Below, piece after piece: positions 1 to 6,370 of a DNA stretch of 14,377 nt (position 1 is its first letter; each line of letters opens with the position of its first letter). The translations under genes were made by a program, and so were the position numbers. Source of the DNA: an uncultured Gemmatimonadota bacterium (GTDB lineage Bacteria; Gemmatimonadota; Gemmatimonadetes; Gemmatimonadales; Gemmatimonadaceae); assembly GCA_946480295.1 (NCBI GenBank), contig CAMLIT010000110.1, positions 1-14,377 on the forward strand, given 5' to 3'. Under the pieces are notes generated by a model. The model was not told the origin of the DNA. It saw only the letters and a list, made by a program, of their open reading frames with translations, and did no database searches.

Positions 1-133
1 CGCGGCGCGGCGCGGGCGTCGGCGCCGCGGCCGGCGCCCCGGCGCCGCAGTCGATCGTGCGTCGAGAGCCGCGCGGCGCGGGGGCGGGCGCATGCGACGC
101 GCCCGCATCGTCGTCAGGCACCGGATCGTGCAT
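1..133 (-). CDS. Possible N-terminal part of an unrecognised Ala/Pro-rich protein (runs off the left edge)
   Basis: An open frame starts with ATG at 133 on the minus strand and stays open for 44 codons to the window edge. It begins MHDPVPDDDAGASHAPAPAP and is Ala/Pro-rich and low in complexity. It lies 42 bases downstream of the stop of the 176-736 gene on the same strand, so it could be the next gene of that unit. No Shine-Dalgarno sequence is visible before the ATG. In DNA this GC-rich, open frames of this length occur by chance, so this is a weak call. No function can be inferred. Confidence 0.3.
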   Translation of the reverse strand, partial: MHDPVPDDDAGASHAPAPAPRGSRRTIDCGAGAPAAAPTPAPRR

Positions 134-175
134 CGGGGCCGGCGCGCCAGGCCGCGCGCGTCGCGACACGCCCCG

Positions 176-736
176 TCAGCGCTCGAGACCCGGCTGCTGC
201 GTCGAGCGCGCCTGGATGGCGTGTTCCGCGCCACGCGCCTGCTCGACGAACAGCTGCTGCACGAGACGATTCCCGTCCTTCACGAAATCGTCCATCCCGC
301 GCTCGCCGATCTCGCCGATGCGCGCGAGCTGCTGGATGCCGAGCGAGCGGCCGCCCTCGCGGAAGGTCTTGAAGGTGTCCTCCGCCTGGCGCCCCAGGAC
401 GACGTCGCCGACCAGCCGCAGGAAATCGCTCTGCCGCGGCGCGTCGGCGAGGTCCTTCGCCATCCCGAGCGCCTGCCCCGCCATCTTCTTCACCGTCCCG
501 GCGACGTTCTCGGGCACGCTCGTGCCCGACGTGGACGCACCGCTCCCGAGCTGCCGCTGATACTCCTCCAGCATCCGCTGCTGCTCGCGCAGGCGCGGGA
601 TGTGGCGCGAGCAGAAGTCGCGGTAGCGCATGTCCTCGGTCTGGCTCTCGTGGTCGGTGACGGACCGCAGCAGCGCCTCGTGCTGGCCGACCGCGTTGTC
701 GACCTGGCTGCGCAGGAACTCGAGACCGGTATCCAT
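176..736 (-). CDS. Unrecognised helical protein, 186 aa
   Basis: The ATG at 736 is chosen over longer frames because AAGGAG lies 7 bases upstream; the frame upstream of it has no such site. The protein begins MDTGLEFLRSQVDNAVGQHE and looks almost wholly helical. Two charged amphipathic segments (about residues 3-26 and 30-63) are followed by a Gly/Ser/Thr-rich linker (64-76) and more helical segments (77-172). There is no signal peptide or membrane segment, so it is probably cytoplasmic. The N-terminal helices carry scattered His, Glu and Asp residues, which leaves a ferritin-like bundle possible, but no diagnostic motif is visible. It lies 67 bases downstream of the XRE regulator gene on the same strand and may be cotranscribed with it. 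I do not recognise a family, so the function is unknown. Confidence 0.75.
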   Translation of the reverse strand: MDTGLEFLRSQVDNAVGQHEALLRSVTDHESQTEDMRYRDFCSRHIPRLREQQRMLEEYQRQLGSGASTSGTSVPENVAGTVKKMAGQALGMAKDLADAPRQSDFLRLVGDVVLGRQAEDTFKTFREGGRSLGIQQLARIGEIGERGMDDFVKDGNRLVQQLFVEQARGAEHAIQARSTQQPGLER

Positions 737-792
737 CTCCTCACTCCTTGTAGCGACGTGGCGTGGAGTGCAGGAGACGGGCCGGCGAGGGC

Positions 793-831
793 CCGGCGGG
801 TGGCTACAGCTCGCCGGCGAGCACCCGCCGG
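793..831 (-). other. Nested inverted repeats over the XRE stop codon
   Basis: A 10-base arm (CCGGCGGGTG, 793-802) is complementary to 822-831. The loop holds a second perfect palindrome, CTCGCCGGCGAG (810-821). Together they span the last codons and the TAG stop (804-806) of the XRE gene. No T-run follows on the minus strand, so it is not a classical intrinsic terminator. It could be an mRNA 3' structure between the regulator and the downstream gene, or chance in GC-rich DNA. Confidence 0.25.
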
Positions 832-1364
832 CGCGTCTCGAAGAACGCCGCCGGCAGCGCGAGCGAGCGCTCGAGCGCGAGGTCCTCGAGGGCGTTGAGG
901 AGCTGTCGCTTGAGCCGCAGGCCATCCGACCCGGCCGGCAGGGTGGCGAGCGTGCGCATCAGGTGCGCGTGGTCCGAGAGATAGTCGACGAGAGCGGGCG
1001 GCGACGGCGTCGCGTCGAGCATGGTGGCTGACGGGAGCGCTTTCGCCTCGAGAGCGAGAGCAGCGGCGGCCGGCCAGCCGGAAGTCGCCCGATCCTCACC
1101 GGCTGCGGCGGGATCCCGGACGAGGTCGCCGGGCGCGACGCCGAGCGCCTGCGCGAGCCGCTCCCGGAGCGACGAGGTCAGCTCGGACTTCCCGGTCATC
1201 ACGCGCCAGAGCTGCTGGCGGGAGGTGGCGGCGTAGCGGGCCAGGTGCTGCTTGGAGATGCCGCGCTGGATGCGGAGCACCTCGATCCGACGGCCGAGCT
1301 CGTTGAGCTCCGGAAACCCGACTCCTTCGACTTCCGGCGCCACGCCGTCCTGTTGCATTGACAT
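804..1364 (-). CDS. XRE-family helix-turn-helix transcriptional regulator
   Basis: A 186-aa protein with an N-terminal Cro/C1-type DNA-binding domain at about residues 19-73. Visible marks are GRRIEVLRIQRGISKQHLAR (helix 1 into helix 2), then the recognition-helix region TSRQQLWRVMTGKSEL, and RLAQALGVAPGDL closing the domain. The C-terminal half (about 100-186) is helical, with no recognised ligand-binding or peptidase fold. The start is uncertain. The ATG at 1364 is followed by another at 1358; an in-frame TTG at 1376 is also possible, and none has a clear Shine-Dalgarno site, so the message could be leaderless. It is divergent from the 1447-2759 operon and shares with it a region containing a dyad and repeats. 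Local repression or autoregulation is the natural inference. As the only regulator in the window, it is the best candidate for controlling the H1-like/Rad52 pair. Confidence 0.85.
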   Translation of the reverse strand: MSMQQDGVAPEVEGVGFPELNELGRRIEVLRIQRGISKQHLARYAATSRQQLWRVMTGKSELTSSLRERLAQALGVAPGDLVRDPAAAGEDRATSGWPAAAALALEAKALPSATMLDATPSPPALVDYLSDHAHLMRTLATLPAGSDGLRLKRQLLNALEDLALERSLALPAAFFETRRRVLAGEL

Positions 1365-1369
1365 TCGTT
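1361..1369 (+). promoter_or_regulatory. Left copy of a 9-bp operator-like repeat, ACATTCGTT
   Basis: Identical to 1417-1425 and in the same orientation. It covers the ATG of the XRE gene, so a protein bound here would block that gene's start. Its role as an operator is inferred only from repetition and placement. Confidence 0.35.
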
Positions 1370-1383
1370 GCGCCAAAAAGTAG

Positions 1384-1398
1384 CTTCAGTAACCGAAG
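1384..1398. promoter_or_regulatory. Candidate operator dyad between divergent genes
   Basis: CTTCAGTAACCGAAG is a 15-base dyad around its central A, symmetric at all but one pair of positions. It lies 20 bases upstream of the XRE ATG and 48 bases upstream of the GTG of the H1-like gene, in the only intergenic space they share. The half-motif ACCGAA (1392-1397) recurs at 1403-1408, one helical turn away. XRE dimers usually bind short dyads of this kind beside their own gene, so it is a plausible site for the adjacent regulator. No convincing -35/-10 pair was found to anchor it. Confidence 0.45.
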
Positions 1399-1416
1399 GA
1401 ACACCGAACAACCGCT

Positions 1417-1425
1417 ACATTCGTT
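1417..1425 (+). promoter_or_regulatory. Right copy of the 9-bp operator-like repeat, ACATTCGTT
   Basis: Second identical copy, 56 bases from the first. It lies between the dyad and the ribosome binding site of the H1-like gene, so the dyad is flanked on both sides by the same sequence. Confidence 0.35.
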
Positions 1426-1446
1426 ACAGGAGTCTAAGGAGCCGGC

Positions 1447-1920
1447 GTGGGTCGAGTCAAGAAACCACGGCGCCAAGCCACCACCAGTCCCACGGCCAGG
1501 AAGCCCGCGAAACCCGCGAAGCAAGCGAAGCGCGCGCACCCGGCCCGCAAGCCCACACGGCGTGCCGCCACGAAGTCCGCCCCTGCGCGTGGAGGCCGCA
1601 GCCGGACGACGCCAATCAAGGGGCGCAAGGCGCCCGCACCGCAGCAGCCGGTGAGCACGTTCTCCGTTCGCCCGCTCGACCCGTTCGCCAAGTGCGGGCC
1701 AGCGACCTCGGTCCAGCAGCTCTATCGCGTGGACGAGGAGGCGGATGGCAGGCGGCGACCCCACCTGGTCTTCCTCGACAGGCATGGCTGGTACTGCGAG
1801 CACGGACGCAACTGCCCCGCGGTGGCGCAAGCACGGAAGTTCGACGATCGGAATCGGAATGGACGGAACGACCACGCACCCCGGAATGGACGAAACGACA
1901 ACGGTAGGATGAGAGCATGA
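1447..1920 (+). CDS. Histone-H1-like basic protein with a Cys/His-containing C-terminal part
   Basis: A 157-aa protein starting at GTG 1447, fixed by AAGGAG at 1436-1441. Residues 1-66 are a disordered Lys/Arg/Ala/Pro tail with repeated KPAK- and KPTRR-type motifs, like eukaryotic H1 tails and bacterial AlgP or HctB-type proteins, which bind DNA through charge. Residues 70-132 are a more ordered segment with C83, C117, H119 and C123 (WYCEHGRNCP), which could bind one zinc ion. The C-terminus repeats RNGRND (138-142 and 147-151). Its stop overlaps the start of the Rad52-type gene (ATGA at 1917-1920), so the two are translationally coupled. This suggests a DNA-binding partner for recombination or repair. 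I do not recognise the ordered domain, and an RNA-binding role is equally possible. Confidence 0.8.
   Translation: MGRVKKPRRQATTSPTARKPAKPAKQAKRAHPARKPTRRAATKSAPARGGRSRTTPIKGRKAPAPQQPVSTFSVRPLDPFAKCGPATSVQQLYRVDEEADGRRRPHLVFLDRHGWYCEHGRNCPAVAQARKFDDRNRNGRNDHAPRNGRNDNGRMRA
1855..1899 (+). repeat. Imperfect direct repeat, 18-bp units, in the 3' end of the H1-like gene
   Basis: Units at 1855-1872 and 1882-1899 differ at one base (CGGAATGGACGGAACGAC against CGGAATGGACGAAACGAC) with a 9-base spacer. They encode the doubled RNGRND peptide. The repeat sits 18 bases upstream of the Rad52-type start codon. Confidence 0.6.
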
Positions 1921-2759
1921 TCGCACGTCACGAGACTCACATGGACAAGATGGACATCTGGTCGAAGCTTTCCGCGCCGCTCCCCGCGGGCGTCATCTCC
2001 TGGCGGCAGGACGGCCGCGCCGTGCAGCGCGACGGCCGCTACGTCGCGCGCTTCGTCGCCTACGTCGACGCGAACACCGTCCGCGAACGGCTGGACAGCG
2101 TCGTTCCGGGCGAGTGGGACCTCACCCTCGAGCTGCTGCCCTCGCTCGGCACGACCGACGAGAACGGCGACAGCACGTGCTCCTTCAAGGCGCGGCTGCA
2201 GATCCTCGGCGTCATCCGCGAGGACGTCGGCACGGGCCGCGACTACAAGGCCGCGGCGACGGACGCGTTCAAGCGCGCGGCGGTGCGCTTCGGCATCGCG
2301 CACGAGCTGTACGGCTTCGACCAGAACTGGGTGCGGGTCGATGGCGACGGCAAGTACGCGAGGCCGCTGGAGGATCCCGCCGAGGCGTACGCGCGTCGGC
2401 ACGCGACGGCGCGCCCCGCGGCGCGCAACGAGGCGTCGCACGTCGAGAGCGAGCCGGCCGCGCCTGCGCACGCGCATGCGCACGACGAGGTGATCGTCGA
2501 GACGACGACGCCGGCGGCCGGGCCCCTCGCCTCGGACGAGCCGAGCTGCCCGAAGTGCGGCGGCCGGATGTGGGACAACCGGCTCTCCAAGCGCAACCCG
2601 AAGGCGCCGGACTTCAAGTGCCGCAACCGCTCGTGCGACGGCGTGATCTGGCCACCGCGCGCCGCGGCCGCGGCGAACGGGCGGCAGGACAGCGGGCCGC
2701 TCGTGCCCGAAGCGGAAGCCGCGCACGCGGTGGAGGTCACGGACGAGATCCCCTTCTGA
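1917..2759 (+). CDS. Rad52/DdrA-family single-strand annealing protein with zinc ribbon and SSB-like tip
   Basis: A 280-aa protein. Residues 13-140 match the Rad52/Rad22 annealing fold: WSKLSAPLPAGVISW, RYVARFVAYVDANTVRERLD, and the family hallmark AAATDAFKRAAVRFGIAHEL (112-131), followed by LYGFDQNWV. Proteins of this family anneal complementary single strands and protect 3' ends during break repair; Deinococcus DdrA is a relative. After a disordered Ala/Pro/His linker (about 155-205) comes a zinc ribbon (C211-x2-C214 and C235-x4-C240). The chain ends DEIPF, nearly the acidic IPF tip of SSB proteins. ATG 1917 is chosen because AGGA lies about 7 bases upstream and it overlaps the stop of the preceding gene; the ATG codons at 1941 and 1950 lack a site. 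Repair role follows from the family; phage or plasmid origin is possible, but no phage gene is adjacent. Confidence 0.88.
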   Translation: MIARHETHMDKMDIWSKLSAPLPAGVISWRQDGRAVQRDGRYVARFVAYVDANTVRERLDSVVPGEWDLTLELLPSLGTTDENGDSTCSFKARLQILGVIREDVGTGRDYKAAATDAFKRAAVRFGIAHELYGFDQNWVRVDGDGKYARPLEDPAEAYARRHATARPAARNEASHVESEPAAPAHAHAHDEVIVETTTPAAGPLASDEPSCPKCGGRMWDNRLSKRNPKAPDFKCRNRSCDGVIWPPRAAAAANGRQDSGPLVPEAEAAHAVEVTDEIPF

Positions 2760-2789
2760 GCGCACGCCGCTCGCAACGTGATCGTAATC

Positions 2790-2822
2790 GGAGCGCAGCC
2801 GTCCCGGCTGCGCTCCTTTCTT
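2790..2822 (+). terminator. Intrinsic terminator after the Rad52-type gene
   Basis: A perfect 12-bp stem (GGAGCGCAGCCG at 2790-2801 with 2805-2816) closes on a 3-base loop (TCC). TTTCTT follows directly at 2817-2822. It lies 30 bases after the stop codon and ends the 1447-2759 operon. Confidence 0.9.
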
Positions 2823-3026
2823 CATGGGGGTCGACGGCTTTTCCGCACGCCTCGCGCGCGTTTGACCGACATCCGCGCATCCGCGCGCGTGGCTCTATGG
2901 CGGGGCGTCTTCGTGCACTTGGCGGCGTCGCACGTGCGCCGCGGCATGCACAGCTTCCGCACCCGCGCCGCGGCGCGCGTTCGCGGCACGCGGATGCGGG
3001 CCGGGGCTGCCCGGCGGGAGGATGCG

Positions 3027-3347
3027 ATGAGGACCGTGGACGACACCATGCAAGCGCCGCCCGCGCGCGCGGCGGAGCCGCGCCACGACGAGAAGACTTA
3101 CGGCGGGCTGCGGCACCGCGTCGGCCACGCCGCCGATGCGCTGGTGGACCGCGTGGAGGATGGCGTCTGGACGACGCGCCGTGCGATCCGGCGCGGCACG
3201 CGGAAGGCCGAGGATGCGGTCTACGGCACCGCCGGCGAGATCCGCCGCCGCCCCTTCGGCGCCGTCGGCGCGGCGTTCCTCACGGGCGCGACGCTGGCCG
3301 CGACGATCACCTGGATCGCGCTGCGCCCGGCGCGTCGCGCGCGCTGA
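3027..3347 (+). CDS. Small tail-anchored membrane protein, DUF883/YqjD-like layout
   Basis: A 106-aa protein. ATG 3027 is preceded by GGGAGG at 3016-3021 (5-base spacing). The frame is open further upstream to 2778, but that stretch crosses the terminator hairpin and has no ribosome site. Residues 21-75 are a charged helix (LRHRVGHAADALVDRVEDGV onward) ending in a basic patch EIRRRPFG. A single membrane segment follows (about 77-99, AVGAAFLTGATLAATITWIA) and the chain ends with a basic tail. Amphipathic helix, Arg-Pro hinge and C-terminal anchor are the order seen in ElaB/YqjD/DUF883 proteins, which tether ribosomes or envelope stress factors to the inner membrane. The resemblance is in layout only. 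It is convergent with hypF, 6 bases from its stop, and is probably unrelated to the hydrogenase. Confidence 0.7.
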   Translation: MRTVDDTMQAPPARAAEPRHDEKTYGGLRHRVGHAADALVDRVEDGVWTTRRAIRRGTRKAEDAVYGTAGEIRRRPFGAVGAAFLTGATLAATITWIALRPARRAR

Positions 3348-3353
3348 GGCTCG

Positions 3354-5684
3354 TCAGGACCGCCAGCTGGCCTCCGCGGCGAGTCGCGCGGCGGCCACGG
3401 CGGCCTGGCCGTAGCTCACGCCGCCGTCGTTTGGCGGCAGCAGCCGCGCGGTGACGACGCGCAGCTTCCGCCCTTCCAGCGTGCGCCGGAGCGACACGAG
3501 CAGCCGCGCGTTCTGGAAGACGCCGCCGCCAAGCACGACGGTCCGGATCCCCTCCGCCTCGGCGACCCGTTCCACCACGTCGGCCGTCCCGCGCGCCACA
3601 GCGTCGTGAAAGCCCGCCGCCAGCTCCGCGGCGTCGTCGCCCGTGGCCAGCCGCTGCCCGAGCGCGGCGAGCAGCGGCAGCGGCTGCATGATCCAGCGCC
3701 CGTCCACCTGCGTCGCCGGGAACGGCAGCACGGGCCCGCGGCGGTCCGCGGCCAGTGCCTCCAGCCGCATCGCCGCCTCGCCCTCGAAGCGCGCCTCGCG
3801 CACGATGCCGAGGACCGCCGCCGCCGCGTCGAACAGGCGCCCCATGGAGGATGCCTCCGGTGCGTTGAGCCGCGCCTGCGACTGCCGCCAGGCGAGCGTG
3901 CGCGCCGCGGACGGCACGCCGTCGAAGGCGCGCGCGAAGGCGCCCTCCGCGCCGGGATCGAGCGTCAGGTAGCCGAGCGCCGCGCGCCACGGCAGCCGCG
4001 CCGCGAGATCCCCGCCGGGGAGCGGCGCATAACGAAGCTGCCCGACGCGCCGGTACTCCCGGAGGGTGGCGACGAGCAGCTCCGCACCCCACACGCGGTC
4101 GTCGTCCCCCAGGCCGGTGCCGTCGAACGCGACCCCGATCACCGGCGCCACGATCCCGTGCTCCGCCGCGACCGCCGCGATGTGCGCGTGGTGATGCTGG
4201 ACGACGATCGTGCGCGGCAGCCCGAGCGCCTCGGCGGCGATCGTCGAGAGGTAGCCGCGGTGCATGTCCCGCACGACGACGCGCGGCGCGATCCGGAAGA
4301 GCCGCGACAGCGAGCCGAGGGTCGCGTGCCAGTGGTCCATCGTCTCGATCGTCTCGAGGTCGCCGATGTGCTGGCTGGGATAGACCTGGTCGCCGTCGGC
4401 GATGGCCACGGTGTTCTTCAGGTGCGGGCCGACGGCGACCAGCGGCTGCGGCGTGGGGATGGGCAGCGGGACCGGGAGCGGCGCGAAGCCGCGCGCGCGC
4501 CGCATCAGCACCGTGTCGCCGCCGGCGACGCGGAGGACCGAATCGTCGATCCGCGCGACGATGTCGCGGTCGTGGGTGAGGAAGGCGTCGGCGACGGAGG
4601 CCAGCGTGGCGAGCGCGCCGCTCAGGCTCGTTGCCAGCGGCTCGTTCGTGCGATTGCCGCTCGTCATCACGAGCGGCTCGCCGACCGCGTCGAGCAGCAG
4701 CATGTGCAGCGGCGTGTACGCCAGCATGACCCCGAGCGTGGGGAGGTCGCCCGAGACGCCCGGCGCCACGCGAGCGTCCGGCCGGCGCGCCAGGACGACG
4801 ATCGGGCGCTCCGCGCTGCGCAGCCACTCCCCTTCCGCGTCGGACACGCGGGCGACGGCGCGCGCATCGTCCAGCGAGCGCGCCATGATCGCGAACGGCC
4901 TGGCATCGCGGTGCTTGCGCTTGCGCAGCCGCTGGACGGCGCGCTCGTCCGAGGCGAGGCAGGCGAGATGGAAGCCGCCGATGCCGCGGATGGCGACGAT
5001 CGCCCCGTCGCGCAGCAGCGCCGCCGTCTCGAGGAGCGCCGCGTCGCCGGCCACCTTGGCGACGCCCCGCGGATCGAGGAGCTGCAGCTTCGGGCCACAC
5101 ACCGGGCAGCTGTTCGTCTCGGAGTGATAGCGGCGGTCGTCGACCGAGTCGTATTCGGCGAGGCAGGCGGGACACTGCGTGAAGACCCGCATGCTCGTGC
5201 GCTCGCGGTCGTAGGGCATCGCCTCGATCACGGAGTGGCGCGGCCCGCAGTCGGTGCAGGTGATGAACGGATACCGATACCGCCGGTTCGCCGGGTCGTA
5301 CAGCTCGGCCTCGCACTCGGCGCAGAGGGCGACGTCGGGGGACACCGGCTGGCGCTCGACGCTCGCCGCCTCCGCCGGCGCGCTCCGCTCGATGCGGAAG
5401 CCCTCGAGCAGGTGCTCGTCGAGCGCCGGCGCCGTCGACGGCGCCACCCGCACCTCGTCGATGCGGGCGAGCGGCGGCGCCTCGGTGCGCAGCGCGCGCA
5501 GGAAGCCGTCGATCGCCCCCGGTTCACCGGCGAGGGCGATCGCGACCTTGCCCGCCTCGTTGCGCACCCAGCCGGAAAGACCGTGGCGCGTCGCGAGGCG
5601 ATGGACGAAGGGGCGAAAGCCGACGCCCTGCACGACGCCGGTGACGTGCAGCAGCACCGAGGCACGTCCGGCGACGCCGGTCAT
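3354..5684 (-). CDS. hypF: HypF, carbamoyltransferase for [NiFe]-hydrogenase cyanide ligand synthesis
   Basis: A 776-aa cytoplasmic enzyme, close to the usual 750 aa. It uses carbamoyl phosphate and ATP to carbamoylate the C-terminal Cys of HypE, the source of the CN ligands on the active-site iron. All domains are present. The acylphosphatase domain carries GVVQGVGFRPF (16-26). Two zinc fingers follow (CAEC at 121-124 with CTDC 143-146; CPAC 171-174 with CPVC 193-196). Then come a YrdC-like nucleotide-binding domain (about 212-400, with KRKHRDARPFAIM and TSGNRTNEPL) and a Kae1-like domain (about 415-776, with VVQHHHAHIAAV, GVAFDGTGLGDD and VLGGGVFQNARLL). ATG 5684 overlaps the hypB stop as ATGA with no visible Shine-Dalgarno, so translation is probably coupled. 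It is the last gene of the hydrogenase operon. No hypC, hypD or hypE follows, although HypF needs HypE as partner. Confidence 0.97.
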   Translation of the reverse strand: MTGVAGRASVLLHVTGVVQGVGFRPFVHRLATRHGLSGWVRNEAGKVAIALAGEPGAIDGFLRALRTEAPPLARIDEVRVAPSTAPALDEHLLEGFRIERSAPAEAASVERQPVSPDVALCAECEAELYDPANRRYRYPFITCTDCGPRHSVIEAMPYDRERTSMRVFTQCPACLAEYDSVDDRRYHSETNSCPVCGPKLQLLDPRGVAKVAGDAALLETAALLRDGAIVAIRGIGGFHLACLASDERAVQRLRKRKHRDARPFAIMARSLDDARAVARVSDAEGEWLRSAERPIVVLARRPDARVAPGVSGDLPTLGVMLAYTPLHMLLLDAVGEPLVMTSGNRTNEPLATSLSGALATLASVADAFLTHDRDIVARIDDSVLRVAGGDTVLMRRARGFAPLPVPLPIPTPQPLVAVGPHLKNTVAIADGDQVYPSQHIGDLETIETMDHWHATLGSLSRLFRIAPRVVVRDMHRGYLSTIAAEALGLPRTIVVQHHHAHIAAVAAEHGIVAPVIGVAFDGTGLGDDDRVWGAELLVATLREYRRVGQLRYAPLPGGDLAARLPWRAALGYLTLDPGAEGAFARAFDGVPSAARTLAWRQSQARLNAPEASSMGRLFDAAAAVLGIVREARFEGEAAMRLEALAADRRGPVLPFPATQVDGRWIMQPLPLLAALGQRLATGDDAAELAAGFHDAVARGTADVVERVAEAEGIRTVVLGGGVFQNARLLVSLRRTLEGRKLRVVTARLLPPNDGGVSYGQAAVAAARLAAEASWRS

Positions 5685-6370
5685 GGCGCCCGGACGGGTG
5701 TGCTGAATCGCCGTGTGCGGGCGTGCGACCGGAGGAAGTCGTACCACTCCTCCATCCCCTCCCCCGTGCGCGCCGACGTGAAGAAGAAGGCGAGATCGGG
5801 GTTCACGTCGCGCGCGTACGCCACCGCCTTGTCGACGTCGAAGTCGAGGTGCGGCAGCAGGTCCATCTTGTTCAGGATCGCGTAGCGCGCCTCGCGGAAC
5901 ATCTTCGGATACTTGACCGGCTTGTCCTCGCCTTCGGTGACGGACATGACGACGACCTTGGCATCCTCGCCGAGATACCACGAGGCGGGGCAGACCAGGT
6001 TGCCCACGTTCTCGATGAACACGATCTCCGTCTCGTCGAGGTCGATGGCCTCGAGCGCGCTCTCGATCTGCTTCGCATCGAGGTGGCAGGCGCCGCCCGT
6101 GACCACCGCCTGCACGAGGCGCCTCGTGTGCCGGGCCAACCGGTCGGCGTCGTTCTGCGTCTGCACGTCGCCGGTGACGACGGCGAGCGACAGCTCGCGG
6201 CCGACGACGTCGAGGGTGCGCTCGAGGAGGAGCGTCTTCCCCGCCCCGGGCGAGGACACGAGGTTGAGCGCGAGGACGCAGGCGTCGTCCAGCCGGCGGC
6301 GGATGGCGCGGGCCATCTCGTCGTTGCGTTCCATGATGCGCTCGCGCACATCGATCGTGCGGACCGTCAT
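5681..6370 (-). CDS. hypB: HypB, GTPase for nickel insertion into [NiFe]-hydrogenase
   Basis: A 229-aa SIMIBI-class GTPase that with HypA delivers Ni to the large-subunit precursor. Visible are the P-loop SSPGAGKT (39-46), GDVQTQNDADRL (68-78), NKMD (167-170) as the guanine-specificity motif, and ENVGNLVCPASW (120-131). C95-H96 (TGGACHLDA) and C127 match the metal site shared by two monomers in the G domain of HypB. The N-terminal CxxCGC high-affinity nickel site and the His-rich stretch found in some HypB proteins are both missing, so it should not store nickel. GGAGG lies 7 bases before the ATG at 6370. It overlaps hypA upstream and hypF downstream by 4 bases each. Confidence 0.97.
   Translation of the reverse strand: MTVRTIDVRERIMERNDEMARAIRRRLDDACVLALNLVSSPGAGKTLLLERTLDVVGRELSLAVVTGDVQTQNDADRLARHTRRLVQAVVTGGACHLDAKQIESALEAIDLDETEIVFIENVGNLVCPASWYLGEDAKVVVMSVTEGEDKPVKYPKMFREARYAILNKMDLLPHLDFDVDKAVAYARDVNPDLAFFFTSARTGEGMEEWYDFLRSHARTRRFSTPVRAP

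Noticed and set aside
2778..3026. Upstream extension of the small membrane protein to ATG 2778
   Set aside because: It would translate through the intrinsic terminator, lacks a ribosome site and has Arg-rich noise composition.
3606..5885. Long plus-strand open frame of 759 codons opposite hypF
   Set aside because: Arg/Asp/Val-rich antisense shadow of hypF caused by high GC at third positions; hypF itself has complete, recognisable domains.
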